Source of the DNA: Elysia chlorotica
Lineage: Eukaryota > Mollusca > Gastropoda > Plakobranchidae
Reading direction: 5' to 3'
Length of the DNA: 64,000 nt
Assembly (NCBI GenBank): GCA_003991915.1
Contig: RQTK01000340.1
Span: 126,688-190,687, forward strand
Shown here in pieces: positions 13,260 to 24,479 of this stretch. The translations under genes were made by a program, and so were the position numbers. Numbering within the stretch: position 1 is the stretch's first letter; every line of letters begins with the position of its first letter. Below the pieces are notes generated by a model. It was not told the origin of the DNA. It did not search any database and saw only the letters and a program-made list of their open reading frames with translations.

Positions 13260-14300
13260 GATAAAACATGTCAATGTAGAATGAACAGAAGCTTTATTAA
13301 AAGGCAAAGACAGTCGGAGAAAATTTTAAGCAATGTGATGCATATGTAACAAAAAGCGTCTTATAGCCTGTTGCGTTGGTACAAAACATGGTCTAATAAT
13401 ATACATCTAAATTCAATCCTCTTTGCATTTGATTATTTTTGAGACACAAAAGGTAACATTTGAAAGATGTTCCCAAAAAATTTACTGCAAGAGAGAAAAA
13501 TGAAATGTTTTGACTTATTAAATCCCTGGTACTGACAACACAATTTTCTCCAAACGACATAACAGATAATAAAAATAAAATTCCCCTCAGCTAAAAGTGT
13601 CGATTTTTGCTCGATCATTGTCACTGTGATAGTTATAATTACTGTCCTATCTTTTCTACATGATAGACAAAATCGTATGTTTACCCATAGTTATTATAGA
13701 AACTATGGTAAAGAAAAATGTCAAATATTTTGTATTTTCCTACTATTTCAACCCAACGAGTCTCTGCCTCATTCGATGATTTAATCGTCACGTAGGAAGC
13801 ATGTTTGTTTCTCTATGTTATTTTTTCTAGGTTACTGAAAAGCTAAATACATTTTTAACCCGAAATAGCATCTATGCTTACAAAGAACAACGACTCCCTT
13901 TTTTTTATTAAATCAATAAACAAGCAATACATTATTAAAACATTAACTACAATAGATATGTTTTTACACCGAGAAAATGAAACTGTTTCTTTAATGATAA
14001 AAAGAATAATTTTGTATCTTTCTGTCTAAGTATAATACATCGATACTCTTATAGAGAGTTTATTTGTTTATCAATCTTACTTACAAGACGAGACAAGACA
14101 ATACAAAAACAGCACAACTTATCCATCAATAAATTGTTGTTTAAATTGCGCACACATGCCACTCACGCGATATATTATAAGATGACACAAGGCATAAATG
14201 CCGCTCGCGATATTATAGGATGCCACAACTTATCCATCAATGTGTTGATGATTCTGTCACACATACAAGTTCACACTGTATTTCTTGATCTAAAATTGGT
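13260..14300. other. A+T-rich DNA, nothing identified
   Basis: No supported ORF. Two short 'acaacttatccatcaat' repeats at about 14115 and 14224 precede the 125-bp tandem array. Confidence 0.5.
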
Positions 14301-14640
14301 CGTCATAAAGCTTCAGAACTAATCCATTCATATATAGACGGTTATTACACACAGAACAGACTGCCCTGTATCTCTCGATCTTACGTTGATTATCACGGAG
14401 ACCATTACTTTCTTAATTTCTCAAAAGACACAAAACATCACGCCTTGACCATCCATACATAGACAGTTATACCACACATAAAAGTCAGCCCTGTATCTCT
14501 CGTTCTTACATTGATTATCACAGAAACCATTACTTTCTTAATTTCTCAAAAGACACAAAACACCACGACTTAACCATCAACACATAGACAGTTATACCAA
14601 ACATACAAGTTTATCCTGTATCCCTTGATCTTCTAACGTA
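14300..14640. repeat. ~125-bp tandem repeat, about 2.5 units
   Basis: The 'cctgtatctctcgatct' motif recurs at about 14366, 14491 and 14615. Each is followed by the same 'tgattatcac', 'ccattactttcttaatttct' and 'caaaagacacaaaaca' series. The last partial unit runs straight into the left edge of segmental-duplication copy A. Its 'gtttatcctgtatc' is also the first matching sequence of copy B, so one duplication breakpoint lies inside this array. Confidence 0.85.
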
Positions 14641-14689
14641 TATGACTTATAAGGTTAATTTATTTTAGCCACTATCCGTTGATCTACTC

Positions 14690-14875
14690 ACCAGCTCGCG
14701 TGCCGCTATCCTCTGCTCCAGTGAGGCCCTCTCCACTCACTCGCCACAGTCGCTGGTCTCAGTCGCTGGTCTCAGTCCGGCAGTCTCGCCGTGTGTCCCC
14801 CGCCGCCCGGGCTCTCCCCCCTTTCCACAGAGAAGGTCTTGCGGTACTGGGGCCCGGAACGAAAACCAAGTACAA
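14690..14875. other. G+C-rich block, possible exon or promoter (copy A)
   Basis: This ~185-bp block is far richer in G+C than its surroundings and is conserved in copy B (18720-18910). On the minus strand it ends in 'gagctggtgagtaga', a plausible splice donor, and begins near a 'tgacgtcg' CRE-like motif. It could be a noncoding first exon with promoter on the minus strand. The copies differ by a 5-bp indel ('ccact') that shifts every frame, so conserved protein coding across the block is unlikely. Confidence 0.35.
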
Positions 14876-15789
14876 CAGTCTTCACCGACGCCGACGTCAA
14901 ATATTATAGTAGCTATATCCTAGACTAATAGAGCCAGCGACCGTATGGTTCTTGTTTTGTTTTTTGAAGTCGGTTGAAATTGAACAGAATCCAGTTCATG
15001 AACTAATAATACCATCCAAGCATTAGGGGCGTGACTGCGTCATACGTTATATTCGAGTGGGTTGCACAAACTGTAATGTCTGGTTCCACTCTCCTCCAAA
15101 TAGTCAGTCCTAGTGGAAGTATATACTGGAAGATAGAATCTCGCATGATAATTATGTCAGGCCCAGACCAATAATTGCTTTGCCCCCCCCCCTCCCCAAC
15201 CCAACCCCCAACCACGATACACACATTGCTCCTGGCTTCTCCCAACCTCCCACCGCCCCATCTAATTCGTAATTCGGGACTTTAATCTAATTTGTTACAA
15301 CTTTAGACTTGGATTAGTTTTCTAATGGCCCCAGGCGATTCCGTAAGAATGTTCTATCCATGTACGTTATGTCCTCTATTAAAAATAAATCACTAATGTC
15401 AAACCAGTAGAGCACGATTTAAATGCAAATCGTCATGTAAAAATACCATAGCCTATTTATTTTAAAACAGTAACATTCTTTAGTTGAAAAGAAATGAAAT
15501 AATCTATTTTACACTAAAATTGACGAAATGTGATAAACACGCAGGTTTATATTACCTAAGTAGCTTCAAAAATGTGTTTAATTGAAATGGTCAAATAATT
15601 TCAGGCACTTGTCACTAACCTTTTTTTACTATGCATTATTATTGCGTTTTACAGCTTAAGACACGGTAATGGATAAAGTTTGAGTTTGATTGTGTTGCTT
15701 AGCGAACAACTTCAATACTAAAAAGTACTAAAATAGCTGTTATATCTCGAAGAGGTCTCATGACTAGCAATTGCTAGTTTTTATTTATA

Positions 15790-15985
15790 GCAATTGCAAA
15801 GGCAGTGCGGGGATACCATGACTTCTGTCTGAACATGTCGCATTATACTGACACCAATGCAACCAGTAGGAGACGAAATATTCGTCAAATACACTGTTGA
15901 TCGACCGTCGGTTTTGAACCGTAGACTTCTTGGTAGAAGACCAAGGCGCTACCAACTGCGCAAATTCTCCACCCAGCAATGGACT
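15790..15985 (-). mobile_element. tRNA-derived SINE inside duplication copy A
   Basis: Contains 'gtgcggggataccatgactt', 'attatactgacaccaatgca', and on the minus strand an A-box-like 'gttggtagcgccttggtctt' plus a decayed B-box 'ggttcaaaaccgacgg'. The same SINE is at the same place in copy B, so it inserted before the duplication. Confidence 0.75.
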
Positions 15986-16198
15986 GAGAGCAGTAACTTT
16001 GATTGTTTTTAATGTTGGTCAGACTTTGTTGTCATCCTATTTCTCAATTTAAATATAATTATAATCGAAAGATCGATGTACGTGACACGATTGATCAAAA
16101 GAGACACGATATTACTTACAGTAACAACGTTCTTTTGCCACGTTTGTTTTTATCTCTAGATATTATATTGGAATAGGTAGCTATTCAAACAGGTATGT

Positions 16199-16531
<333 letters not shown>

Positions 16532-16867
16532 ATTAACATATAATATGTGAAACAGACCAACATGGAATGTTCATCAGAAACGATTCCACCATGCAACGTT
16601 TGCAATCATTGATCTGCATCTTCAATGTCAATGATTTTCTTGTCAACCTGTCTATCATATTTTCCCCTTCGTCTTTCTTTTTGCATGTATCGATCATCAT
16701 TAGCATTGCTATGAGCTGCCCCAGTTTCTACCCTAATCATCAAGATCATAGACTACATTGGACCCCCCCCCCCCACCCTCGGGCATCTTGTGAATGAACA
16801 CAGCTTGGGGGAAGCTCTGGTGGCTGTAAGTTGAGTAAGGGAATGTAGAAGGGAGTTCGCCCGCCGC

Positions 16868-17078
16868 AACTTCCTTCATTGCTTTCAATAGAAAGTTGAC
16901 TTTATTGCAAAAGAATAGGTCGGCAATATTGAGTCCAATATGGCTAATTGTAATTATCACCAGTGTCAGCAGAGGATCACACAGACATAAACATAATAGC
17001 AACATTGACTTGCCATCCCTGAGCATTTGCAACACTATAAAAGATATTTTCAGACTCCAAAAAGTAGTTACCATTTAC
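16868..17078 (-). other. Conserved open block at the duplication edge, unknown
   Basis: About 200 bp are open on the minus strand in both duplicate copies (also 21128-21337). The translation is hydrophobic, with 'LVIITISHIGLNIADLFF' shared. Several nonsynonymous differences separate the copies, including 'LRDGKSM' versus 'LRDGNSM', and the plus strand is also open. It could be an exon of a membrane protein or of a transposable element; I recognise no family. No convincing splice sites bracket it. Confidence 0.25.
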
Positions 17079-17109
17079 CATAGACATTCAATTATAATGG
17101 GCAGGAAGG

Positions 17110-17390
17110 TGTATAATTGTCACATTTTATTTGATAGGCCTCCTATGTTATTCATGAGACCCATGTAGTGAAAGTGAATAGGTTTAGCTATAACTAAGGG
17201 AGAGGGACTGACTGGACTGGAGGGACAATAGTATGGTGGCAGCAAAGAGGTAAGGGTGGAGCCAAGAGAACCAGGGCTGTAACCTGATCTGGCTGAGGAG
17301 TGGTCCAAGACAGGGGGTAAGCGAGCTGCCAATCTAGGGACCAGACTGTACTATATAGTTAAAATATTTCACATGGTGTCAGAGGTCACT
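17110..17390 (+). mobile_element. Possible LTR end plus primer-binding site
   Basis: The sequence ends '...ttaaaatatttcaca' followed at 17374 by 'tggtgtcagaggtcac'. The TGGTGTCAGA start resembles primer-binding sites that follow the 5' LTR in some Ty3/Gypsy elements. A TATA-like 'actatatagtt' precedes it and a candidate LTR start 'tgtataattgtcac' is at 17111. No gag/pol follows: the minisatellite begins about 100 bp on. A solo, truncated or coincidental signal is possible. Confidence 0.3.
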
Positions 17391-17477
17391 ATACCCAAAT
17401 CTAGAATCTAGATCTCTAGATTATCAAATTCTGGATTAGTTTGAGGAGCCCGGGCAATGCGGGAGTGCGGAGCAGTC

Positions 17478-18556
17478 CATGGCAGTATGGACAGTCCAGG
17501 ATAGTATGGGACAGTTCAGGATAGTGTGGGACAGTTCAGGATAGTATGGTACAGTTCAGGATAGTATGGTACAGTTCAGGATAGTATGGTACAGTCCAGG
17601 ATAGTATGGGACAGTCCAGGATAGTATGGTACAGTTCAGGATAGTATGGGACAGTCCAGGATAGTATGGGACAGTCCAGGATAGTATGGTACAGTTCAGG
17701 ATAGTATGGGACAGTTCAGGATAGTATGGTACAGTTCAGGATAGTATGGGACGGTCCAGGATAGTATGAGACAGTCCACGATAGTATGGGACGGTCCAGG
17801 ATAGTTTGGGACGGTCCAGGATAGTCTGGGACGGTCCAGGATAGTCTGGGACGGTCCAGGATAGTATGGGACAGTTCATGATAGTCTGGGACGGTCCGGG
17901 ATAGTATGGGACGGTCCAGGATAGTATGGGACGGTCCAGGATAGTATGGGACAGTTCATGATAGTATGGGACAGTTCAGGATAATATGGGACAGTCCAGG
18001 ATAGTATGGGACGGTTCAGGATAGTATGGGACAGTCCAGGATAGTATCCGACAGTCAAGGATAGTATGGGACAGTCCAGGAGAGTATGGGACAGTTCAGG
18101 ATAGTATGGGACAGTCCAGGAGAGTATGGGACGGTTCATGATAGTATGGGACAGTCCAGGATAGTATGGGACAGTCCAGGATAGTATGGGACAGTCCAGG
18201 ATATGGGGCAGTCCAGGATAATATGGGACAGTTCATGATAGTATGGGACAGTTCAGGATAGTATGGGACGGTCCAGGATAGTCTGGGACAGTCCGGGATA
18301 GTATGGGACAGTTTAAGATAGTATGGGACAGTTTAAGATAGTATGGGACAGTTCAGGATAGTATGGGACAGTTCAGGATAGTATGGGACAGTCCAGGATA
18401 GTATGGGACAGTTCAGGATAATATGGGACAGTTCAGGATAATATGGGACGGTCCAGGATAGTATGGGACAGTTCAGGATAGTATGGGACAGTTCAGGATA
18501 GTATGGGACAGTTCAGGATAGTATGGGACAGTTCAGGATAATATGGGACAGTTCAG
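17478..18556. repeat. 20-bp minisatellite, ~54 units
   Basis: Tandem units of consensus 'atagtatgggacagtccagg' run for about 1,080 bp in strict 20-bp register, broken by one 17-bp unit near 18200. Common variants are cc/tt in 'cagtcc', acag/acgg, agtatg/agtctg, and cagg/catg. Units with the C variant contain GGAC-N-GTCC, an odd-centred palindrome. There are no unique spacers, so this is not CRISPR. It lies between the two copies of the segmental duplication. Confidence 0.98.
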
Positions 18557-18719
18557 TGACCTGTCCCTTTATGATCTAACAACCATAACCTGGATCTGCT
18601 GGCGACTACTCTCCTTTTTCTTCTTGGCGGTGGGTGGAGTTTATCCTGTATCTCCTGATGTTAGTTCGTATATATGACTTGTAAGGTTAATTTATTTTAG
18701 GCAGTATCCGTAGATCTAC

Positions 18720-18910
18720 TCACCAGCTCGCGCGCCGCTATCCCTTGCTCCAGTGAGGCCCTCTCCACTCACTCCACTCGCCACAGTCGCTGGTCTCAGT
18801 GGCTGGTCTCAGTCCGGCAGTCTCGCCGTGTGTCCCCCGCCGCCCGGACTCTCCCCCCTTTCCACAGAGAAGGTCTTGCGGTACTGGGGCCCGGAACGAA
18901 AACCGAGACG
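18720..18910. other. G+C-rich block, possible exon or promoter (copy B)
   Basis: Counterpart of the block at 14690-14875, with the same minus-strand 'gctggtgagtaga' donor-like end and an upstream 'tgacgtcggtga' CRE-like motif on the minus strand. It carries an extra 'ccact' and an extra 'agacggtgat' stretch. A minus-strand translation contains CGEWSEW, reminiscent of thrombospondin repeats, but copy A does not preserve it. Confidence 0.35.
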
Positions 18911-19809
18911 GTGATAAATACAACAGTCTTCACCGACGTCAAATATTATAGTAGCCATATCCTAGACTAATAGAGCCATCGACCGTATGATTTCTGTTCT
19001 ATTTTTCGAAGTTGGTTAAAATTGAACGGAATCAAGTTCATAAACTAATAATACCCCCAAGTATTAGGGGCGTGACTGCGTCATACTCTATATTCGAGTG
19101 GGTCGCACTAACTCTGATGTCTGGTTCCACCCTCCTCCAAATAGTCAGTCCTAGTGGAAGTATGTACTGGAAGATAGAATCTCGCATGATAATTATGTCA
19201 GGCCCAGACCAATAATTGCTTTTGCCCCCCCCCCCCTTCCCCAACCAACCATGACACACACGTTGCTCCTGGCTTCTCCCACCCTTCCACCAGCCCCATC
19301 TAATTCGTAATTCGGGGCTTTAATCTAATTTGTTGCAAGTTTAGACTTAGATTAGTTTTCTAATGGCCCCAGGCGATTCCGTTGTAAATTTGCGAATTCT
19401 TCCGTAAGAATGTTCTATCCACGTAAGTGGAGTTTTGTGTTACGTCCTCTATTAAAACTACATCAATAATGTCAAACCAGAAGATCACAATTTAAAAACA
19501 AATCGTCATCTAAATTATACCATGTCCTATCTAATTTAAAATAATAGGAGTTTTAAGTTGAAAAGAAATAAAATAATCTATTTTACATCAAAGTTGACTA
19601 AATGTAATATGCACGCGGAGTCATTTTACCTAAGTCGAAATTAAAATGTGTTTAGTTGATATGCTGAAATAATTTTAGGCACTTGTCAGTAAGCTTTTTC
19701 GTTATGCATCTTTCTCGCGTTTTATAGTTTCGGATAATGTAATGGAATGAGTTTGAGTTTGATTTCGCTGCTTCGCGCCTAACGCCAGTACTAAAATAGT
19801 TATTACGTC

Positions 19810-20025
19810 GAGGAAAGGCCCCAAGACTGACGACTGATAATTTTACTTGCAAAGGCAGTGCGGAGATACCATGACTCCTGTCTAAACATATCACATTATA
19901 CTGACACCAATGCAGCTAGTAGGACACGACAAATACATTTTTGACCAATCGTTAGTTCCGAACCGGATACCTCCTGGTGAGAGACCAAGACGCTACTACT
20001 TGCGCCAGTTCTGCACCCAGCAACA
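19810..20025 (-). mobile_element. tRNA-derived SINE inside duplication copy B
   Basis: Orthologous to the SINE at 15790-15985, but retaining more of the body ('ggccccaagactgacgactg' and 'ataattttac'), which copy A has lost. Confidence 0.8.
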
Positions 20026-20429
20026 GATTGGGAGCAATACCTTTGATTGTTTTTAATTTTGGTCAGACTTAATTGTCATCCCATTTCTTAATTTCAAAAT
20101 CGCTATTGTCGAAAGGCCGTTGTATATAACGCGGTTGATTTAAAGAGACACACTGTTTTTGGAAGTAACAATTTTCTGCTGCCATTTTTGTTTCTATCTC
20201 TAGATCTTTATACGAATAGGTAGCTAGTCAAACAGATAGGTTAGTATATCGGAAGAGCTAAAGATGTGGAAAGATTTAAAGAAACAGAGAGACAGAAAAA
20301 AAAACTCGGAAGAAGTGGGACCGAAAGAGAGAGGGAGAAACTATAAAACATACAACGGTAGAGAGAAAAGAGTCCAAGAAAGACATAAAGATTGACAGAA
20401 ACAAAGCAATACACAGGAAGAGGGAGAAA

Positions 20430-20515
20430 AGAGAGGGAGAGATAGAGAGAGAGATAGAAAGAGAGAGAGCAAGAGAGAGATAGAGAGAGAGAGAGTGAGA
20501 GAGAGAGAGAGATTG
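20430..20515. repeat. Interrupted (GA)n microsatellite (copy B)
   Basis: GA dinucleotides with gata and gcaag interruptions; counterpart of the array at about 16381-16531. Confidence 0.93.
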
Positions 20516-20860
20516 ACATAAAATAAATTATGTGAAGCAGACCAACATGGAGGGTTCATCAGAAACGATTCCACCATGCAACGTTTACAATCATTAATGT
20601 GCATCTTCAATGTCAATGATTTTCCTGTCAACCTGTCTATCATATTTTCCCTTCCGTCTTTCTTTTTTGCATGTATCGATCATCATTAGCATTGCCATAA
20701 GCTGCCCCAGTTTCTGTTCTAATCATCACGATCATAGGCTACACCGGACTGCCCCCCCCCTCCCCTCGTGGCATCTTGTGAATGAACACAACTTTGGGGG
20801 AAGCTCTGGTGGCCTGCAGGTTCAGTAAGGAAATCTAGAAGGGCGTTCGCCCGCCGCATG

Positions 20861-21126
20861 ACAATTCCTAGACGCATAATAGGAACAGTCATTAATCAGA
20901 TTCTTGCCTTGCCAAAACTGACACCTGCCGCCCAAAAAAGCTCTACACAAAAATAGTCAGCCAAAACGAGGGGCGAGCTATCGAGCTACAAACCCACAAT
21001 AAGCAGCAGAAAGATAAGTCAGCGAGCTGAGCGCCAAGAACAAGACAGAGCACAGAGGAAATCAGTGGGTAACCTAGCAGACTAAATGCTGAATTTAACA
21101 AACCTTTTAACAAACCTATTAGCTTC
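20861..21126. other. ~265-bp segment present only in duplication copy B
   Basis: The two copies diverge abruptly after 'cgcccgccgc' and rejoin at 'cttccttcattgc'. The extra segment has no A-rich tail or clear target-site duplication. It may be an insertion in B or a deletion in A. Confidence 0.7.
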
Positions 21127-21486
21127 CGCGACTTCCTTCATTGCATTCAATAGAAAGTTGACTTTATTGCAAAAGAACAGGTCAGCAATATTGAGTCCAA
21201 TATGGCTAATTGTAATTATCACCAGTGTCAGCAGAGGATCACACATACATAAACATAAAAGCAACATTGAGTTGCCATCCCTGAGCATTTGCAATACTAT
21301 AAAAGATATTGTCAGGCTCCAAAAAGTAGCTCCCATTTATTTGGCTCTTACATATAGTTATAGATCTAACTCTGGGAGAACAAAACTTTAGAGTTAAAAC
21401 TTTATAACGATTGCTAAAACGTGTTCTTGCCTTTTCTTTTCAAGGGTGGACATTAGAACTAAGTGTTAAGGTTGAGTTTTTGTAGT

Positions 21487-21724
21487 GGAGTTGGTTTAAT
21501 GCCCACTATATAGGCTATATTGTGGAAGGACCCCAAGACTGATGTCTGACAATTTTAAGTGCGGCCGCACACGAGGCACGGCGGGGATAACATGACTCCT
21601 GTCACAGCCGTTCACATTAAACTGACACAGATCCAACCAGTATGGATTGCAATCGTCAGGGCGCGAACCACGGACCTTTGCGCCGGAAGCCTATGGTCTA
21701 ACTCGGTGTCACCGTGCCCCTCCC
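21487..21724 (-). mobile_element. tRNA-derived SINE, nearly full length
   Basis: Plus-strand order: 'gttggtttaatgccc', 'actatataggctatattgtg', 'gtctgacaattttaagtgc', 'acggcggggataacatgac', 'aaactgacacagatccaacc', then the tRNA-like head (minus strand: 'ccggcgcaaaggtccgtgg', B-box 'ggttcgcgcc'). A C-rich run marks the 5' end of the element. Confidence 0.85.
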
Positions 21725-22119
21725 CCCCCACACACACACTTTTTATGTTACGGTGTTTTTAGAGGACTCAATAAGTGTTACTTAAGGTCCAGTTGACACG
21801 CTCTGTTCGCGTTTACCTTGAAGGATCTTTCAAGTTATAGATTTTGGACCAGGCTTGCTTTCGAACATAAATAAGTTGTCCTTAACTTAGAGGCTTCAAG
21901 TGGTCCTGTCAGCTCAGCTGGCATTCAACGAGCTTCTCGACGACATGTTGTTTTGCACTTCATTATTTAAAAGTTGCATCCCGTTAATATTGGTTTACAT
22001 AAAAAAAATTTGTATCAATTCTCTTATAATTTGTCTCGCATGTTGTAATAATCTTATATTCTCTTGTATCTATTTTTTGCACTATGTGCACTGAGGATAA
22101 GCTAGTTTTATTTCCCCGT

Positions 22120-22473
22120 TTTTAGTGTGTATTTCGTGATATCGTAATCCATTCAGCTTCGACGCATCAGATCATCATGGTAGAACTAACAATTCCATAC
22201 GAAAGCAGAATGGAAGAGGCCCATATATACAAAAGAGAAAAATACCTGAACCTGACAAAAGAGCTGCGAGATGCCGGTTACAAAGCTGTGATAATGCCAG
22301 TGGAGATTGGTGCCAGAGGGTTCATAGGGTCATCAGCCTATGACCTTCTGACTAAGCTCTCAATATGTGGCAGCGGAAGAACAAAAGCTCTAAAGCTACT
22401 GGCCGAGATAGCCGAGAACAGTTCCCAATTGATCTGGAGCAGAAGGAATGAGATGGTCTTACATAAAGATTAA
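22120..22473 (+). pseudogene. LINE ORF C-terminal fragment
   Basis: An open frame beginning upstream of the first Met encodes 'STHQIIMVELTIPYESRMEE', then a basic helix-like stretch ('YKREKYLNLTKEL'), 'VIMPVEIGARGFIG', and near the end 'AEIAENSSQLIWSRRNE'. This (VELT-P-E...PVE-GARGF...SS-W-RR) is the conserved C-terminal pattern I associate with many invertebrate reverse-transcriptase ORFs, possibly an endonuclease-like domain. No RT motifs are upstream, so it is a 5'-truncated LINE copy. It stops at 'HKD'. The clade cannot be assigned from this piece. Confidence 0.65.
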
Positions 22474-22489
22474 AAATGCTCTAACTATC

Positions 22490-22740
22490 GGGAGCCGAGT
22501 TGGCTGAGTGGATAAGTGCTTGGATTGGCAACTCTACCAAGATAAGAGTAAAAAGATGGCAGAGAGACACCCGGGAGTCATGACCTGGGTGTGGCCCGAC
22601 CCCCTTAGAGTGTCAGGAGTTAAGGGCCGAAACACTTGCTATAAGTGGGGTTTCTTCTCTGAAGACTCTCTGTTATCTAGCTCCCCCATGAGTTTCTACA
22701 CACATGTATTTCTATAGTTTAAGTTTTATATTGGGTAATT
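22490..22740 (+). mobile_element. tRNA-derived SINE of a second family
   Basis: Begins 'gggagccgagttggctgagt', with a perfect A-box (tggctgagtgg) like tRNA-Leu/Ser. A decayed B-box ('gggagtcatgacc') lies about 60-70 bp further on, after the long variable region. A ~150-bp unique body follows. It starts about 15 bp after the LINE stop codon, so it may be an independent insertion or a LINE-SINE composite. The open frame through it is incidental. Confidence 0.55.
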
Positions 22741-22744
22741 TTTA

Positions 22745-23170
22745 TCTGCAGTGTAGATTCACTTCTATAATTGTAGTATTCGTTTTATACTTCTTACCTA
22801 ATTTCTTTTGCCCACGATTACCCCCCCCCTTCCTCCCCCCAAATACACACACGCCCCTCCCCTCAAAGCATATTATAAGATAATATAATGCACTTTATTT
22901 CCAAATACTTTGGAGTTTTTTATTTATGTTTACTGTTTTGTGTTGCTGCAAGTGTACACTTCTATCACACTTGCCCCTGTCTTTAGTCCCTTTGTCATTC
23001 TAACATTGATTGGAACACGACACCTGATACTTGTTTCGTGTGATAAGCAGGTGGTAAAACTAGAACAGGTCAAGCCTTGATGCGGATTGTAGCGTCTCTG
23101 GTTTTTCCATCAGCCCAGGGTGAATTCGATCAGCAGAACCTGAAAAGTGAAACGAATGGAAATGAAAGTA
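22745..23170. other. A+T-rich DNA with a poly-C run
   Basis: Contains a C-rich run at about 22820-22840; no other structure recognised. Confidence 0.5.
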
Positions 23171-23177
23171 ATTAAGT

Positions 23178-23255
23178 GCAGTCAGTATATCGAAGGGTCT
23201 TCATTACAATCAGAGTTCCGCGGTTCGATTCCCCCAGCCGCACCGCTTCCTTCTA
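23178..23255 (+). mobile_element. tRNA-like SINE head
   Basis: A good B-box 'ggttcgattcc' at about 23222 with tRNA-like spacing to a degenerate A-box region at about 23185, followed by non-tRNA sequence. Probably a SINE head; a functional tRNA is unlikely because the stems do not pair convincingly by eye. Confidence 0.4.
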
Positions 23256-23259
23256 GTGG

Positions 23260-24300
23260 TTTCTGTGTCAGTGTAACCTGATAGACAAAATATCGGGTAT
23301 TCCGTTCCAGGGTGATATCTGAGTATATAATCCTACGAAAGAACCTAATAGATTTTAAATTAGGTGAACGTTTCGACTGGTAATTACAATTGTCGAACTT
23401 GAGATGATATCCATTGACAGGAGAGCGTCCATGTATCTTAAGCTAGAAGCTGTTTTGGTGGCCCAGGACGTATGACGTTCCATCTTGGTATTAGTAGTTA
23501 AAATTACCCGCAACAATTTTGTTCGTTCTAAATATTTTACCACACAGGGATAAAACACGATTGTTCGCGAAGGTTACTTGTTATAGATTTTAAAACAACA
23601 ATGGCATATAACGAGTGCTATGAGAGTTCAATATATTGATTAGGAGAAAAGGCGGAACTGCTTTTCATTACGCATCCTGTATTATATTAGAAATCAATAA
23701 CGATTGGCGTGGACGCATAATATTTTATGTCAATTATTGATAAATCCAGTATAAAGTTGAGCTTTATAGTTATGGCGACCTTATTGTTTGTTAAAAGATC
23801 GTTTATGATTATAAAGTCCTCTAGAACCCTACAGAGAGAAGGGAACATCAGCTAGGATGAGAACACCATATCTCCGTGTCTAAGTCCAAAGCACCTATCG
23901 ATTACAACCACATACACACAGTCGTTTCACAGCATATCAATCTATACATAGACACACACACACACCAAAATAAATGTTTTCCCAAGACTGTTAGATCTGC
24001 TACAAGATGAATATTTCTCGCAACTTTAGTATTTCGTTGATTGAACAGAACGTGCTGAATTTATTACTGCGATGAAAACTTGTTCTATGCATTTCATCTA
24101 TTAGCTGAAACAAAAACAAAAAAAATATGTCAAAGTTGGAAAAAAATAATGACAGGACATATTTAAATAAATATGATGATCGTGGATGTCAATCCTCGCA
24201 AGTATTCTCTTGTCATTTCTGAAAGTATTAGGATTTAATAAAAAAGAAAAACGATGTAGGGATTTTTTGATGGGCCTATCATTGCGAAAGAGTTAAGTGA
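23260..24300. other. A+T-rich DNA, nothing identified
   Basis: Contains a short (CA)n run near 23950; no gene-like sequence. Confidence 0.5.
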
Positions 24301-24305
24301 GGCGT

Positions 24306-24393
24306 AGACAAACAGGCAGACAAACAGACAGGCAGACAGACAGACAGACAGACAGACAGACGGACAGACAGGCAGACAGACAGTCAGGCAGTC

Positions 24394-24433
<40 letters not shown>

Positions 24434-24476
24434 TGACAGACAGACAGATAAACAGGCAGACAGACAGACAGACACA
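24306..24476. repeat. (GACA)n microsatellite
   Basis: About 170 bp of imperfect CAGA/GACA tetranucleotides. Confidence 0.96.
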
Positions 24477-24479
24477 CAG

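Larger units (their letters stand above)
18637..21337. repeat. Segmental duplication, copy B
   Basis: Collinear with 14609-17085 in the same orientation, offset about 4.03 kb at the left edge. It starts at 'gtttatcctgtatc', which also occurs at the end of the 125-bp tandem array. Relative to copy A it has a shorter GA array and about 265 extra bp between 'cgcccgccgc' (near 20855) and 'cttccttcattgc' (near 21130). Confidence 0.93.

Noticed and set aside
17876-18139. Tyr-Pro-Leu-Ser repeat protein, or CRISPR, in the 20-bp array
   Set aside because: The frame is a by-product of a 20-bp tandem repeat (period 60 bp in codons). Units are contiguous with no spacers and this is eukaryotic DNA.
18738-18923. 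Thrombospondin-like CGEWSEW sequence on the minus strand
   Set aside because: The duplicate at about 14690-14875 has a 5-bp indel that destroys this frame; no other TSP1 cysteines or partner exons.
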